Shown here piece after piece: positions 29,113 to 36,785 of a DNA stretch of 64,000 bases. The position numbers and the translations under genes are program-made. Every line of letters begins with the position of its first letter. Position 1 is the first letter of the stretch. The notes beneath the pieces were generated by a model. The model did not search any database, was not told where the DNA came from, and saw only the letters and a list, made by a program, of their open reading frames with translations. Source of the stretch: Pseudomonas sp. Leaf58 (GTDB lineage: Bacteria > Pseudomonadota > Gammaproteobacteria > Pseudomonadales > Pseudomonadaceae); contig NZ_CP032677.1 in NCBI RefSeq assembly GCF_003627215.1, positions 186,001 through 250,000 of the forward strand, read 5' to 3'.

Positions 29113-30789
29113 ATGAATGCCAAGACCGAAACCCCCGCCTTGCCAGAAGGCGCCTGCCTCACCGCCAAGGTCCCCGCGCGTGACGAGGCGCTGCTCGGCG
29201 ATGTGGTGGTCAACCCGTACCGCCTGGCGCCGCTGACCGCGATCATCCGCGACGGCGGGCGCAGCCTGAGTGCCGCCCATGTGCGCGTACTGGGGCGTGG
29301 CGAGCGGGGTGTAGACATTGCCTACGAGGTGTCCGACCGTTCGTTGTGGACCTACGGCGGCATCCCGGTATTCGGCCTGTACCCGGACCACGTCAACCAG
29401 GTGGAAGTGACCTACAAGCTCGACGGCGAACGCGTTCGCGAGCAATACCAGATCTACGCACCGGCCGTGCGCCTGCCGGTGGTGGCGAAGCAGACCGCTG
29501 CGCTACCGGAAGTGCAGCCGATCAAAGTGGCCGCAGGTTTTGAGAAGCGCCTGTACCTGTTCAACCACCTGCTCGGTGACATCCCTGGCGGGCGCGCGCT
29601 CAAGTGGAACGCCTTGGGGGGGGCGGCGGAATGGGACCAGGTGGGCAACAACTGGATCGCTGACAGCAACGGTGACGTGCGTTGGTACCTGGACATCGAG
29701 CAGATCCACGACTCCAACCGCCGCGACGGCTTGGGCGGCACCATGGGCTTCCAGCAAACCCGCGACGGCAAGCTGATCTGGGGCCAGGGCCAAACGTATT
29801 CCAAGTACGACCTGCTAGGCCGGCGCATCTGGCAGCGCAGCCTGCCCGACAAATTTGCCGATTTCTCCCATGAAATCCGCGAGACTGCCCATGGCACCTA
29901 CCTGCTGCGGGTGGGCACCAGCGACTATCGTCGGCCCGACGGCAAGCGCGTGCGCTCTATCCGCGACCACATCATCGAGGTCAACGAGGCAGGTGATGTG
30001 CTGGACTTCTGGGACCTCAACCAGATCCTCGACCCCTACCGCGGCGACCTGCTGGAAACCCTGGGCAAGGCGGCCATTCAGTTGCCGCAGGGTGTGCACA
30101 AGCAGGATGACCGGTTAGCCAACGAACTGGCCGAGGGTGACTTGCCTTTTGGTGACACACCAGGGGTAGGTACCGGGCGGAACTGGGCGCACGTCAATGC
30201 CATCGACTACGATGCCGATGACGACAGCATCATCGTTTCAGCACGGCATCAGGGCGTGGTGAAGATCGGTCGCGACAAGCAGGTGAAATGGATTCTCGCC
30301 TCGCCTCAAGGCTGGCCACAGCATCTGCGCGAGAAGGTGCTGCAACCGGTCGCTGGCGAAGGCTTCGACTGGTCGTGGACCCAACACACCGCCTGGCTGA
30401 CCGGCAAAGGCACACTGACCGTGTTCGATAACGGTTGGGGCCGGGACTTTGCGCCCACCAAGCTGGCCGGCAACTACAGCCGGGCAGTGGAATACCGCAT
30501 CGACGAGGCCAAGGGCACGGTCGAGCAGGTGTGGGAATACGGCAAGGAACGCGGCGACGAGTGGTACAGCCCGGTGACCTCGGTGGTGGCCTACCGCCCG
30601 GAGACCGACACCCAGTTCATCTACTCGGCGTCGGTGAACTTCCTGACCCCGGAGAAGCTCACCACTACCGTGCTCAACGAGGTGCGACGCGGGACCCAGG
30701 AGGTGCTGGTGGAGCTGAAGGTGCACAGCCGACAGCCGGGCTCGGTCGGCTACCGAGCCCTGGTGATCAACTTGGCCAAGGCGTTCTGA
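29113..30789 (+). CDS. astA: Arylsulfate sulfotransferase, apparently cytoplasmic
   Basis: Moves the sulfuryl group from an aryl sulfate to a phenolic acceptor without PAPS. The 558-residue protein is a six-bladed propeller type ASST. Catalytic residues of the E. coli enzyme can be placed: His253 ('DFSHEIRE'), His360 and Asn362 ('WAHVNAIDYD'), Arg378 ('SARHQGVV') and the nucleophile His425 ('WTQHTAWL'). Unlike enterobacterial ASST it has no signal peptide, so it should act inside the cell after uptake. The ATG follows AAGGAGCTTTGCC. It carries an eight-G run at 29616-29623. Only one Cys and one internal Met are present. Confidence 0.9.
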   Translation: MNAKTETPALPEGACLTAKVPARDEALLGDVVVNPYRLAPLTAIIRDGGRSLSAAHVRVLGRGERGVDIAYEVSDRSLWTYGGIPVFGLYPDHVNQVEVTYKLDGERVREQYQIYAPAVRLPVVAKQTAALPEVQPIKVAAGFEKRLYLFNHLLGDIPGGRALKWNALGGAAEWDQVGNNWIADSNGDVRWYLDIEQIHDSNRRDGLGGTMGFQQTRDGKLIWGQGQTYSKYDLLGRRIWQRSLPDKFADFSHEIRETAHGTYLLRVGTSDYRRPDGKRVRSIRDHIIEVNEAGDVLDFWDLNQILDPYRGDLLETLGKAAIQLPQGVHKQDDRLANELAEGDLPFGDTPGVGTGRNWAHVNAIDYDADDDSIIVSARHQGVVKIGRDKQVKWILASPQGWPQHLREKVLQPVAGEGFDWSWTQHTAWLTGKGTLTVFDNGWGRDFAPTKLAGNYSRAVEYRIDEAKGTVEQVWEYGKERGDEWYSPVTSVVAYRPETDTQFIYSASVNFLTPEKLTTTVLNEVRRGTQEVLVELKVHSRQPGSVGYRALVINLAKAF

Positions 30790-30840
30790 TTGGGTCGAGG
30801 AAGCATCTCGGTTGCTGGGTACTTGCCACAACATTTTCTT

Positions 30841-31109
30841 CGCCTGTGAGATCGAGCGCCGCCCGCGCGGCGCTTCGCGGCACAAGGCCGCTCCCACATC
30901 TGTTTCGGGCCAATTATTCCTGTGCCAGGTGGGTTGCAGCCTTGGCGCATGGCTTGAGATGGATGAAAAGCAGCAGCGCAACCTTCGCTATCGAGTGGAA
31001 CAAACAAGGCGCCCAGAGGTGACCCCACAGGCGTGACTGGCCCGAAACAGATGTGGGAGCGGCCTTGTGCCGCGAAGCGCCGCGCGGGCGGCGCTTGATC
31101 TCACAGGCG
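30841..31109. repeat. 269-bp REP-based element with 72-bp inverted arms
   Basis: The left arm 30841-30912 and right arm 31038-31109 are complementary at 71 of 72 positions. Each arm contains the REP core 'CACAAGGCCGCTCCCACA' plus a GC-rich flank ('GCGCCGCCCGCGCGGCGC'). The 125-bp spacer (30913-31037) is unique within the window. The size and termini are like a miniature mobile element or BIME moved by a REP-associated tyrosine transposase encoded elsewhere (inference). Confidence 0.85.
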
Positions 31110-31187
31110 CAAAAGCTCTCATGCCAAGCCCCACCTTTCACATTTCCCTCCGCTCGATCGTCTAACCTGTAGCGACATTTCCGGACG

Positions 31188-31273
31188 GGCTGTTCAACCA
31201 TTCGTTCTTTTTTTCGAACAGCCTATTGTCCTACACCCCAGCAGCCGCTTAGCATTCGTTTGAGATTTCAAAC
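31188..31273. promoter_or_regulatory. Palindromes upstream of gabD
   Basis: Two inverted repeats: GGCTGTTC (31188-31195) facing GAACAGCC (31216-31223), and the perfect 'GTTTGAGATTTCAAAC' (31258-31273), which ends 54 bp before the gabD ATG. The second could be an operator near the promoter. The regulator is unknown. Confidence 0.45.
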
Positions 31274-31327
31274 GCTCGATGCCCTGCCTTGGGCGCTTTT
31301 CTACAATCAACAATTCGGGAAGCCGAC

Positions 31328-32770
31328 ATGCAGCTCAAAGACGCTCAGTTGTTCCGCCAGCAAGCCTATATCAATGGTGAGTGGCTGGATGCGGACAACG
31401 GCCAGACCATCAAGGTGACCAACCCGGCCACCGGTGAAGTCATCGGTACCGTGCCGAAGATGGGCACCGCGGAAACCCGCCGCGCCATCGAAGCCGCCGA
31501 CAAGGCCCTGCCGGCCTGGCGTGCACTGACCGCCAAAGAGCGTTCGACCAAGCTGCGTCGTTGGTTCGAACTGATGATCGAGAACCAGGACGACCTGGCT
31601 CGCCTGATGACCACCGAGCAAGGCAAGCCGCTGGCCGAAGCCAAGGGCGAAATCGCCTACGCCGCCTCGTTCATCGAGTGGTTCGCCGAAGAAGCCAAGC
31701 GCGTCTACGGTGACACCATCCCGGGCCACCAGCCTGACAAGCGCCTGATCGTCATCAAGCAGCCAATCGGCGTTACCGCGGCCATCACCCCGTGGAACTT
31801 CCCGGCGGCCATGATCACCCGTAAAGCCGGCCCGGCCCTGGCCGCTGGCTGCACCATGGTGCTCAAGCCAGCTTCGCAGACCCCATACTCCGCCCTGGCC
31901 CTGGTCGAGCTGGCGCACCGTGCCGGCATCCCGGCTGGCGTGCTGAGCGTGGTTACCGGCAGCGCTGGCGAAGTTGGCGGCGAACTGACTGGCAACTCCC
32001 TGGTACGCAAGCTGTCCTTCACCGGCTCGACCGAAATTGGTCGCCAGCTGATGGAAGAATGCGCCAAGGACATCAAGAAGGTTTCCCTGGAGCTGGGTGG
32101 CAACGCCCCGTTCATCGTGTTCGACGACGCCGACCTGGACAAGGCGGTCGAGGGCGCGATCATCTCCAAGTACCGCAACAACGGCCAAACCTGCGTTTGC
32201 GCCAACCGTATCTACGTGCAGGACGGTGTTTACGACGCGTTCGCCCAGAAGCTGGCCGCTGCGGTTGCCAAGCTGAAGATCGGTAACGGCCTGGAAGACG
32301 GCACCACCACTGGTCCGCTGATCGACGGCAAGGCTGTCGCCAAGGTTCAGGAACACATTGAAGACGCCGTTTCCAAAGGCGCCAAAGTGTTGTCCGGCGG
32401 CAAGATCATCGAAGGCAACTTCTTCGAGCCGACCATCCTGGTCGACGTACCGAAGACCGCTGCCGTTGCCAAGGAAGAGACCTTCGGCCCACTGGCGCCG
32501 CTGTTCCGCTTCAAAGACGAAGCCGAAGTCATCGCCATGTCCAACGACACCGAGTTCGGCCTGGCTTCGTACTTCTACGCCCGCGACATGAGCCGTGTGT
32601 TCCGTGTTGCCGAGGCCCTGGAGTATGGCATGGTGGGTATCAACACCGGCCTGATCTCCAACGAAGTGGCACCGTTCGGTGGCATCAAGGCTTCGGGCCT
32701 GGGCCGCGAAGGTTCCAAGTACGGTATCGAGGACTACCTCGAAATCAAATACCTGTGCATCAGCGTCTGA
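31328..32770 (+). CDS. gabD: Succinate/glutarate-semialdehyde dehydrogenase
   Basis: NAD(P)-dependent oxidation of succinate semialdehyde, and in P. putida of glutarate semialdehyde (davD) in lysine breakdown. The 480-residue aldehyde dehydrogenase shows 'ITPWNFPAAM' (active-site entry), 'FTGSTEIGRQL' (cofactor), catalytic Glu in 'LELGGNAPFIV' and catalytic Cys in 'NNGQTCVCANRIYV'. The ATG at 31328 ('MQLKDAQLFR') fits the family; upstream codons do not. It is followed by a hairpin and gabT. Confidence 0.96.
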   Translation: MQLKDAQLFRQQAYINGEWLDADNGQTIKVTNPATGEVIGTVPKMGTAETRRAIEAADKALPAWRALTAKERSTKLRRWFELMIENQDDLARLMTTEQGKPLAEAKGEIAYAASFIEWFAEEAKRVYGDTIPGHQPDKRLIVIKQPIGVTAAITPWNFPAAMITRKAGPALAAGCTMVLKPASQTPYSALALVELAHRAGIPAGVLSVVTGSAGEVGGELTGNSLVRKLSFTGSTEIGRQLMEECAKDIKKVSLELGGNAPFIVFDDADLDKAVEGAIISKYRNNGQTCVCANRIYVQDGVYDAFAQKLAAAVAKLKIGNGLEDGTTTGPLIDGKAVAKVQEHIEDAVSKGAKVLSGGKIIEGNFFEPTILVDVPKTAAVAKEETFGPLAPLFRFKDEAEVIAMSNDTEFGLASYFYARDMSRVFRVAEALEYGMVGINTGLISNEVAPFGGIKASGLGREGSKYGIEDYLEIKYLCISV

Positions 32771-32794
32771 TCGCACGGTAAAGGCTTTACCTCT

Positions 32795-32834
32795 GCCAGC
32801 GGGGCGCGAGAGCGACGTCTCGCTGGCCTTTTTT
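32795..32834 (+). terminator. Terminator or attenuator between gabD and gabT
   Basis: GCCAGCG (32795-32801) pairs with CGCTGGC (32821-32827), with a nested GAGA/TCTC, followed by CTTTTTT. Since gabT follows in the same direction, it may reduce rather than end read-through. Confidence 0.75.
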
Positions 32835-32952
32835 ACATTGCAGTACCTGGTGGCCAGGGCGTTTGCGGCAGTCGATCAACGAATACTGTTCGCGAGCACA
32901 CCCAGCCCCCCCGAATAAAAGCGCCACTCCAACCCGGCGCAATGAGGGCATT

Positions 32953-34230
32953 ATGAGCAAGACCAACGAATCCTTGATGCAACGTCGTGTAGCTGCCGTC
33001 CCACGTGGCGTTGGCCAGATCCACCCGATCTTCGTCGATACCGCGAAGAACTCGACCGTGATCGACGTTGAAGGCCGCGAACTGATCGACTTCGCGGGCG
33101 GCATCGCAGTACTGAACACCGGCCACCTGCACCCGAAAGTGGTTGCGGCCGTGCAAGAGCAGCTGACCAAGGTCAGCCACACCTGCTTCCAGGTACTGGC
33201 TTACGAACCCTACGTAGAGCTGTGCGAAAAGATCAACAAGCTGGTCCCTGGCAACTTCGACAAGAAGACCCTGCTGGTTACCACCGGCTCCGAAGCCGTT
33301 GAGAACGCCGTCAAAATCGCCCGTGCTGCTACTGGCCGTGCTGGCGTAATCGCCTTCACCGGCGCTTACCACGGCCGTACCATGATGACCCTGGGCCTGA
33401 CCGGTAAGGTCGTGCCGTACTCCGCTGGCATGGGCCTGATGCCAGGCGGCATCTTCCGCGCCCTGTTCCCGAACGAACTGCACGGTATCAGCGTTGACGA
33501 TGCCATCGCTTCGGTCGAGCGCATCTTCAAGAACGATGCTGAGCCTAAAGACATCGCCGCGATCATCCTCGAGCCAGTACAAGGCGAAGGCGGCTTCCTG
33601 CCAGCGCCGAAAGAGCTGATGCAGCGCCTGCGCGCCCTGTGCGACCAGCACGGCATCCTGCTGATCGCCGACGAAGTACAAACCGGCGCTGGTCGTACCG
33701 GTACCTTCTTCGCCATGGAACAGATGGGCGTTGCGCCTGACCTGACCACCTTCGCCAAGTCCATCGCTGGCGGCTTCCCGCTGGCCGGTGTATGCGGCAA
33801 GGCCGAGTACATGGACGCCATCGCCCCAGGCGGCCTGGGCGGTACCTACGCCGGTTCGCCGATCGCTTGCGCCGCGGCCCTGGCCGTAATCGAAGTGTTC
33901 GAAGAAGAGAAGCTGCTGGACCGCAGCAAGGCTGTCGGTGAGCGCCTGACCACTGGCCTGCGCGAAATCCAGAAAAAGCACCCAATCATCGGCGACGTCC
34001 GTGGTCTGGGCTCGATGATTGCCGTTGAAGTCTTCGAGAAAGGCACTCACACCCCGAACGCTGCCGCTGTTGGCCAAGTAGTTGCCAAGGCACGTGATAA
34101 GGGTCTGATCCTGCTGTCTTGCGGTACCTACGGCAACGTCCTGCGTATCCTGGTTCCGCTGACTGCCGAAGACGCGCTGCTGGACAAAGGCCTGGCTATC
34201 ATCGAAGAGTGCTTCGCTGAAATCGCCTGA
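32953..34230 (+). CDS. gabT: 4-aminobutyrate / 5-aminovalerate aminotransferase
   Basis: A PLP enzyme moving the amino group of GABA (and of 5-aminovalerate, davT in P. putida) to 2-oxoglutarate, feeding GabD. The 425-residue class-III aminotransferase shows 'VTTGSEAVENAVKIARAATG', the metal-like 'LLIADEVQTGAGRTGTFFAM' with the conserved PLP-binding Asp, and the Schiff-base Lys in 'TTFAKSIAGGFPLAG'. The ATG at 32953 lies behind AATGAGGGCATT. A clear terminator follows. Confidence 0.96.
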   Translation: MSKTNESLMQRRVAAVPRGVGQIHPIFVDTAKNSTVIDVEGRELIDFAGGIAVLNTGHLHPKVVAAVQEQLTKVSHTCFQVLAYEPYVELCEKINKLVPGNFDKKTLLVTTGSEAVENAVKIARAATGRAGVIAFTGAYHGRTMMTLGLTGKVVPYSAGMGLMPGGIFRALFPNELHGISVDDAIASVERIFKNDAEPKDIAAIILEPVQGEGGFLPAPKELMQRLRALCDQHGILLIADEVQTGAGRTGTFFAMEQMGVAPDLTTFAKSIAGGFPLAGVCGKAEYMDAIAPGGLGGTYAGSPIACAAALAVIEVFEEEKLLDRSKAVGERLTTGLREIQKKHPIIGDVRGLGSMIAVEVFEKGTHTPNAAAVGQVVAKARDKGLILLSCGTYGNVLRILVPLTAEDALLDKGLAIIEECFAEIA

Positions 34231-34244
34231 TGTGACACGCTTCA

Positions 34245-34273
34245 GAAAAAACCCGCTTCGGCGGGTTTTTTTT
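34245..34273 (+). terminator. Intrinsic terminator after gabT
   Basis: A-run, stem ACCCGC / GCGGGT with TTCG loop, then eight T. A textbook rho-independent terminator. Confidence 0.95.
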
Positions 34274-34368
34274 GTGCCCAGAAAAGCCCTGTGGCGCTAT
34301 GGTTGTCGGAGGACTGGCTTTGGAAGCTGCGATGGACTGTGTGTCAGGCTATGCAGGAGTAGTTGGCG

Positions 34369-35628
34369 ATGAACGCTGCACACCCCACCCCACCAAGCGT
34401 GCTGATTGTGGAAGGCGACCCATGGGTACGTGACATGCTCAGCGAAATGCTGCTCAGCGTACGCTGTGATGCTCGGGTGCAGGTCTGCGCCGACGGCTCG
34501 CAGGCGCTCAGTGCCTTGTCCAGCAAACCCGACCTTATCATCGCTGCCCGCGAGCTGGCCGGTGTCGATGGCCTCGACCTGCTGCGCAAGGTCCGCGCCA
34601 AAGGTTCGGGGTTGCCGTTCATCCTCATGAGCAGCCGCAGCGACAGCGCCAGTGTGCGTGAAGCGCTGCCGCTGCACCCCACGGCCTACCTGAGCAAGCC
34701 ACTGAACCTGGACACCTTGCGCAAGCGCCTGGAAGAGTTGCTGCTGGCCGTTGGCGAAGAGATCGCCTGCCCGGTGCCGGCCTTGCAGGCGGGGGCCAGC
34801 CTGCCAGCTTACCTTGAGCAGCGCCGTGCCAGCGCTGATGGCGGGCCGCTTCTGGCTGATGTGCAGGTGGCGATCAAACGCGCACTCGACCCTCATGGCC
34901 TGGACCTGAGGGTGCTAGAGGCGGAAGTGCGCAACGATCCGCAGATTACCGCTGTGCTGATCGCGGCAGCCAACAGCGCAGCGCTGCACCGTGAGGCACC
35001 GGTGCAAACGTTGCTGCAGGCCCTGAGCAAGCTGGGTAGCACCCAAAGCATGAACCTGATCCTGGGCATGACCCTCAAGCGCAGCGCCCGCCTCAGCGAC
35101 CCGTTGTTGGCCGAGCATGCGGCCCGCTTCTGGGGCCTTTCGCTGCGGGCGGCCGAGTATGGCCGTACTTTGGCGCGCATGCTCGAGCTGGACGAAGGGC
35201 GTTGTTACTGCGCGGGGCTGCTCCATTGCTTGGGCGACCTGGCGGTATTGCGCTGTTTGCAAGAGTGGCGCTTGGCCGGCGGCGAACTGGACGAGGACAA
35301 GGTGCAACTGTCGCTCAACGAATTCGCGGCGCCGTTCGGCTCGGCGCTGCGTACGCGTTGGCGGTTACCGCTGACACTGCGCGAGTTGATTGCGGCGATC
35401 TACCAGCTCGGCGGCGGGGTGTATTCGCGGGAGATCCTGGCCATGAACCTGGCTGGGCAGTTGTCGCAGCTACCGGCTGAGCAGGGGCTGGAGAAGGTCG
35501 CCAGCGGCAAGACCGCACGCTTGCTGAAGCTTGGCCTGCCGGAGCTGAGCCGGTTGCGCAAGGTGGAGAACCCAGAAGGGAAACCACCGCAAGAACCGCC
35601 GGTGGCTGAGGCCGAGGTTTCGGGTTGA
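34369..35628 (+). CDS. Degenerate receiver plus HDOD-domain protein
   Basis: A 419-residue signalling protein. Residues about 10-125 have the receiver fold but not its chemistry: the acidic pair reads 'LIVEGDPW' and the phospho-acceptor position is Ala60 ('DLIIAARELAGVDG'), while the lysine of 'YLSKPLN' remains. Residues about 145-350 are an HDOD domain ('LDEGRCYCAGLLHCLGDLAV'), a catalytically dead HD relative used in signalling and regulation. A Pro/Glu tail follows. It lies next to c-di-GMP genes. The ATG at 34369 is preferred to a TTG at 34363; AGGAGT lies 9 nt upstream. Confidence 0.85.
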   Translation: MNAAHPTPPSVLIVEGDPWVRDMLSEMLLSVRCDARVQVCADGSQALSALSSKPDLIIAARELAGVDGLDLLRKVRAKGSGLPFILMSSRSDSASVREALPLHPTAYLSKPLNLDTLRKRLEELLLAVGEEIACPVPALQAGASLPAYLEQRRASADGGPLLADVQVAIKRALDPHGLDLRVLEAEVRNDPQITAVLIAAANSAALHREAPVQTLLQALSKLGSTQSMNLILGMTLKRSARLSDPLLAEHAARFWGLSLRAAEYGRTLARMLELDEGRCYCAGLLHCLGDLAVLRCLQEWRLAGGELDEDKVQLSLNEFAAPFGSALRTRWRLPLTLRELIAAIYQLGGGVYSREILAMNLAGQLSQLPAEQGLEKVASGKTARLLKLGLPELSRLRKVENPEGKPPQEPPVAEAEVSG

Positions 35629-35634
35629 GATTTT

Positions 35635-35650
35635 GGGGCTGCGAAGCCCC
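35635..35650. terminator. Small hairpin between convergent HDOD and GGDEF genes
   Basis: GGGGCT / AGCCCC around a GCGA tetraloop with no T-tract on the plus strand. It has a few A/T bases (TTTTGGGG) upstream that would be T's or A's on the opposite strand. Weak bidirectional terminator. Confidence 0.4.
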
Positions 35651-35657
35651 CCAGGGC

Positions 35658-36644
35658 TCAGCCCAGGACGATCTGGTTCTTGCCCTGGCGCTTGGCCTGG
35701 TACATCGCTGCATCAGCCCGGGCATATAGGCTGTCCAGGGCCACATCCTTGTCGGTCAGCTCGGTCAAGCCCTGGCTCACCGTCACCCCGTACGTCTGCT
35801 CTCCATGGCTGAAACTCAGGCGTTGAATCTGCCGCTGCAAGCGCTCGGCAATTTGCTCCGCTACCTGGGCATTACAGCCCGGGAACACCGCGGCAAACTC
35901 CTCGCCACCAATGCGCCCGAACAGGTCGCCACGGCGGAGCACCGCCTTGCCACTGTCGGCGATGCGTTGCAGAACCTGGTCGCCTTCTTGATGGCCGTAG
36001 CTGTCGTTGATGCGCTTGAAATCGTCGATATCCAGCAGCAGGAAAGCCAGCGGCGTGCCGTCTTCGCGGGCGCTGTCGAAGGCTTGCTGCGCGCATTCGA
36101 AGAAGTGCCGGCGGTTGCTGCTCTGGGTCAGCACGTCGGTGGTGGCCAGGCGCTGCAGTTCGCCCTCCAGTTGCTTCTTCTCGGTAATGTCTTCGGCGAT
36201 GCCGACAATGATGACCCGGTCACCGTCGCGTTGCTGATTGATGTAGCACTTGTCGCTCAGCCAGCGCAGCTGCCCGTCGGCATTGAGAATGCGGTACTCG
36301 CGGTCTTCCACCGAGCCCTTGAGCAGCACCTGGGCCAGGCTGCGTTCTGCGTACTCCAGGTCGTCGGGGTAGATGCAGTCGCGCCACTCGTTGTAGTCGG
36401 CCAGTACCAGGCTTGCCGGGCGGCCGAAGATGCGCTCGTAGGCGGGGCTGACGTAAAGCACCTGGCGGGTTTCCCAGTCAAAGGCCCACAGCACGGCATT
36501 GACGCTGTCGAGCAGCGAACTGAACAGCTGCTCACGCTCGCTCAGGCGGGCGACCTCGCCTTGGGCGTGGAGCAGGGCAAGCAAGGTTTGCGCAGCCTCG
36601 GGAGGGGGTGTGCCGGGCAGGGTTGTTGGAATGTTCTTGGCCAT
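35658..36644 (-). CDS. PAS-GGDEF diguanylate cyclase
   Basis: A cytoplasmic protein of about 328 residues. A PAS domain (about 40-150, 'VLYVSPAYERIFGRPASLVL' with a PAC tail 'REYRILNADGQLRWLSDKCY') is followed by a GGDEF domain (about 165-328). The active-site loop is 'GRIGGEEFAAVF' and the inhibitory I-site 'RRGD' lies five residues before it, so it should make c-di-GMP and be subject to product inhibition. There is no membrane segment. The start at 36644 ('MAKNIPTTLP') is a best guess; in-frame ATGs at 36686 and 36779 would lengthen it. Confidence 0.87.
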   Translation of the reverse strand: MAKNIPTTLPGTPPPEAAQTLLALLHAQGEVARLSEREQLFSSLLDSVNAVLWAFDWETRQVLYVSPAYERIFGRPASLVLADYNEWRDCIYPDDLEYAERSLAQVLLKGSVEDREYRILNADGQLRWLSDKCYINQQRDGDRVIIVGIAEDITEKKQLEGELQRLATTDVLTQSSNRRHFFECAQQAFDSAREDGTPLAFLLLDIDDFKRINDSYGHQEGDQVLQRIADSGKAVLRRGDLFGRIGGEEFAAVFPGCNAQVAEQIAERLQRQIQRLSFSHGEQTYGVTVSQGLTELTDKDVALDSLYARADAAMYQAKRQGKNQIVLG

Positions 36645-36785
36645 GTGCACGAAGCGGGTCTCGACGTGAAAGCGTGCGGCCAGCATCCGGCCCGCCACGC
36701 GGGCGATGTGCCGGCTTTGAGTGGGGGCGAAGGGGTGAAGTTCCGGGCGGCACGCCCTGCAATGGGGCGTGCCGATCAACGGCGG

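Larger units (their letters stand above)
30790..31327. other. 538-bp intergenic region astA-gabD with REP element and palindromes
   Basis: No gene is supported here. Its left part is taken up by a large inverted-repeat element (30841-31109). The right part, ahead of gabD, holds two palindromes (31188-31223 and 31258-31273). Short ORFs on both strands consist largely of translated REP sequence. Confidence 0.7.

Noticed and set aside
30750..31201. Short ORFs between astA and gabD
   Set aside because: They consist mostly of translated REP sequence ('MWERPCAAKRR') on both strands, with no ribosome site.
31307..32776. A 489-codon open frame opposite gabD
   Set aside because: An antisense shadow; gabD on the plus strand has full aldehyde dehydrogenase motifs.
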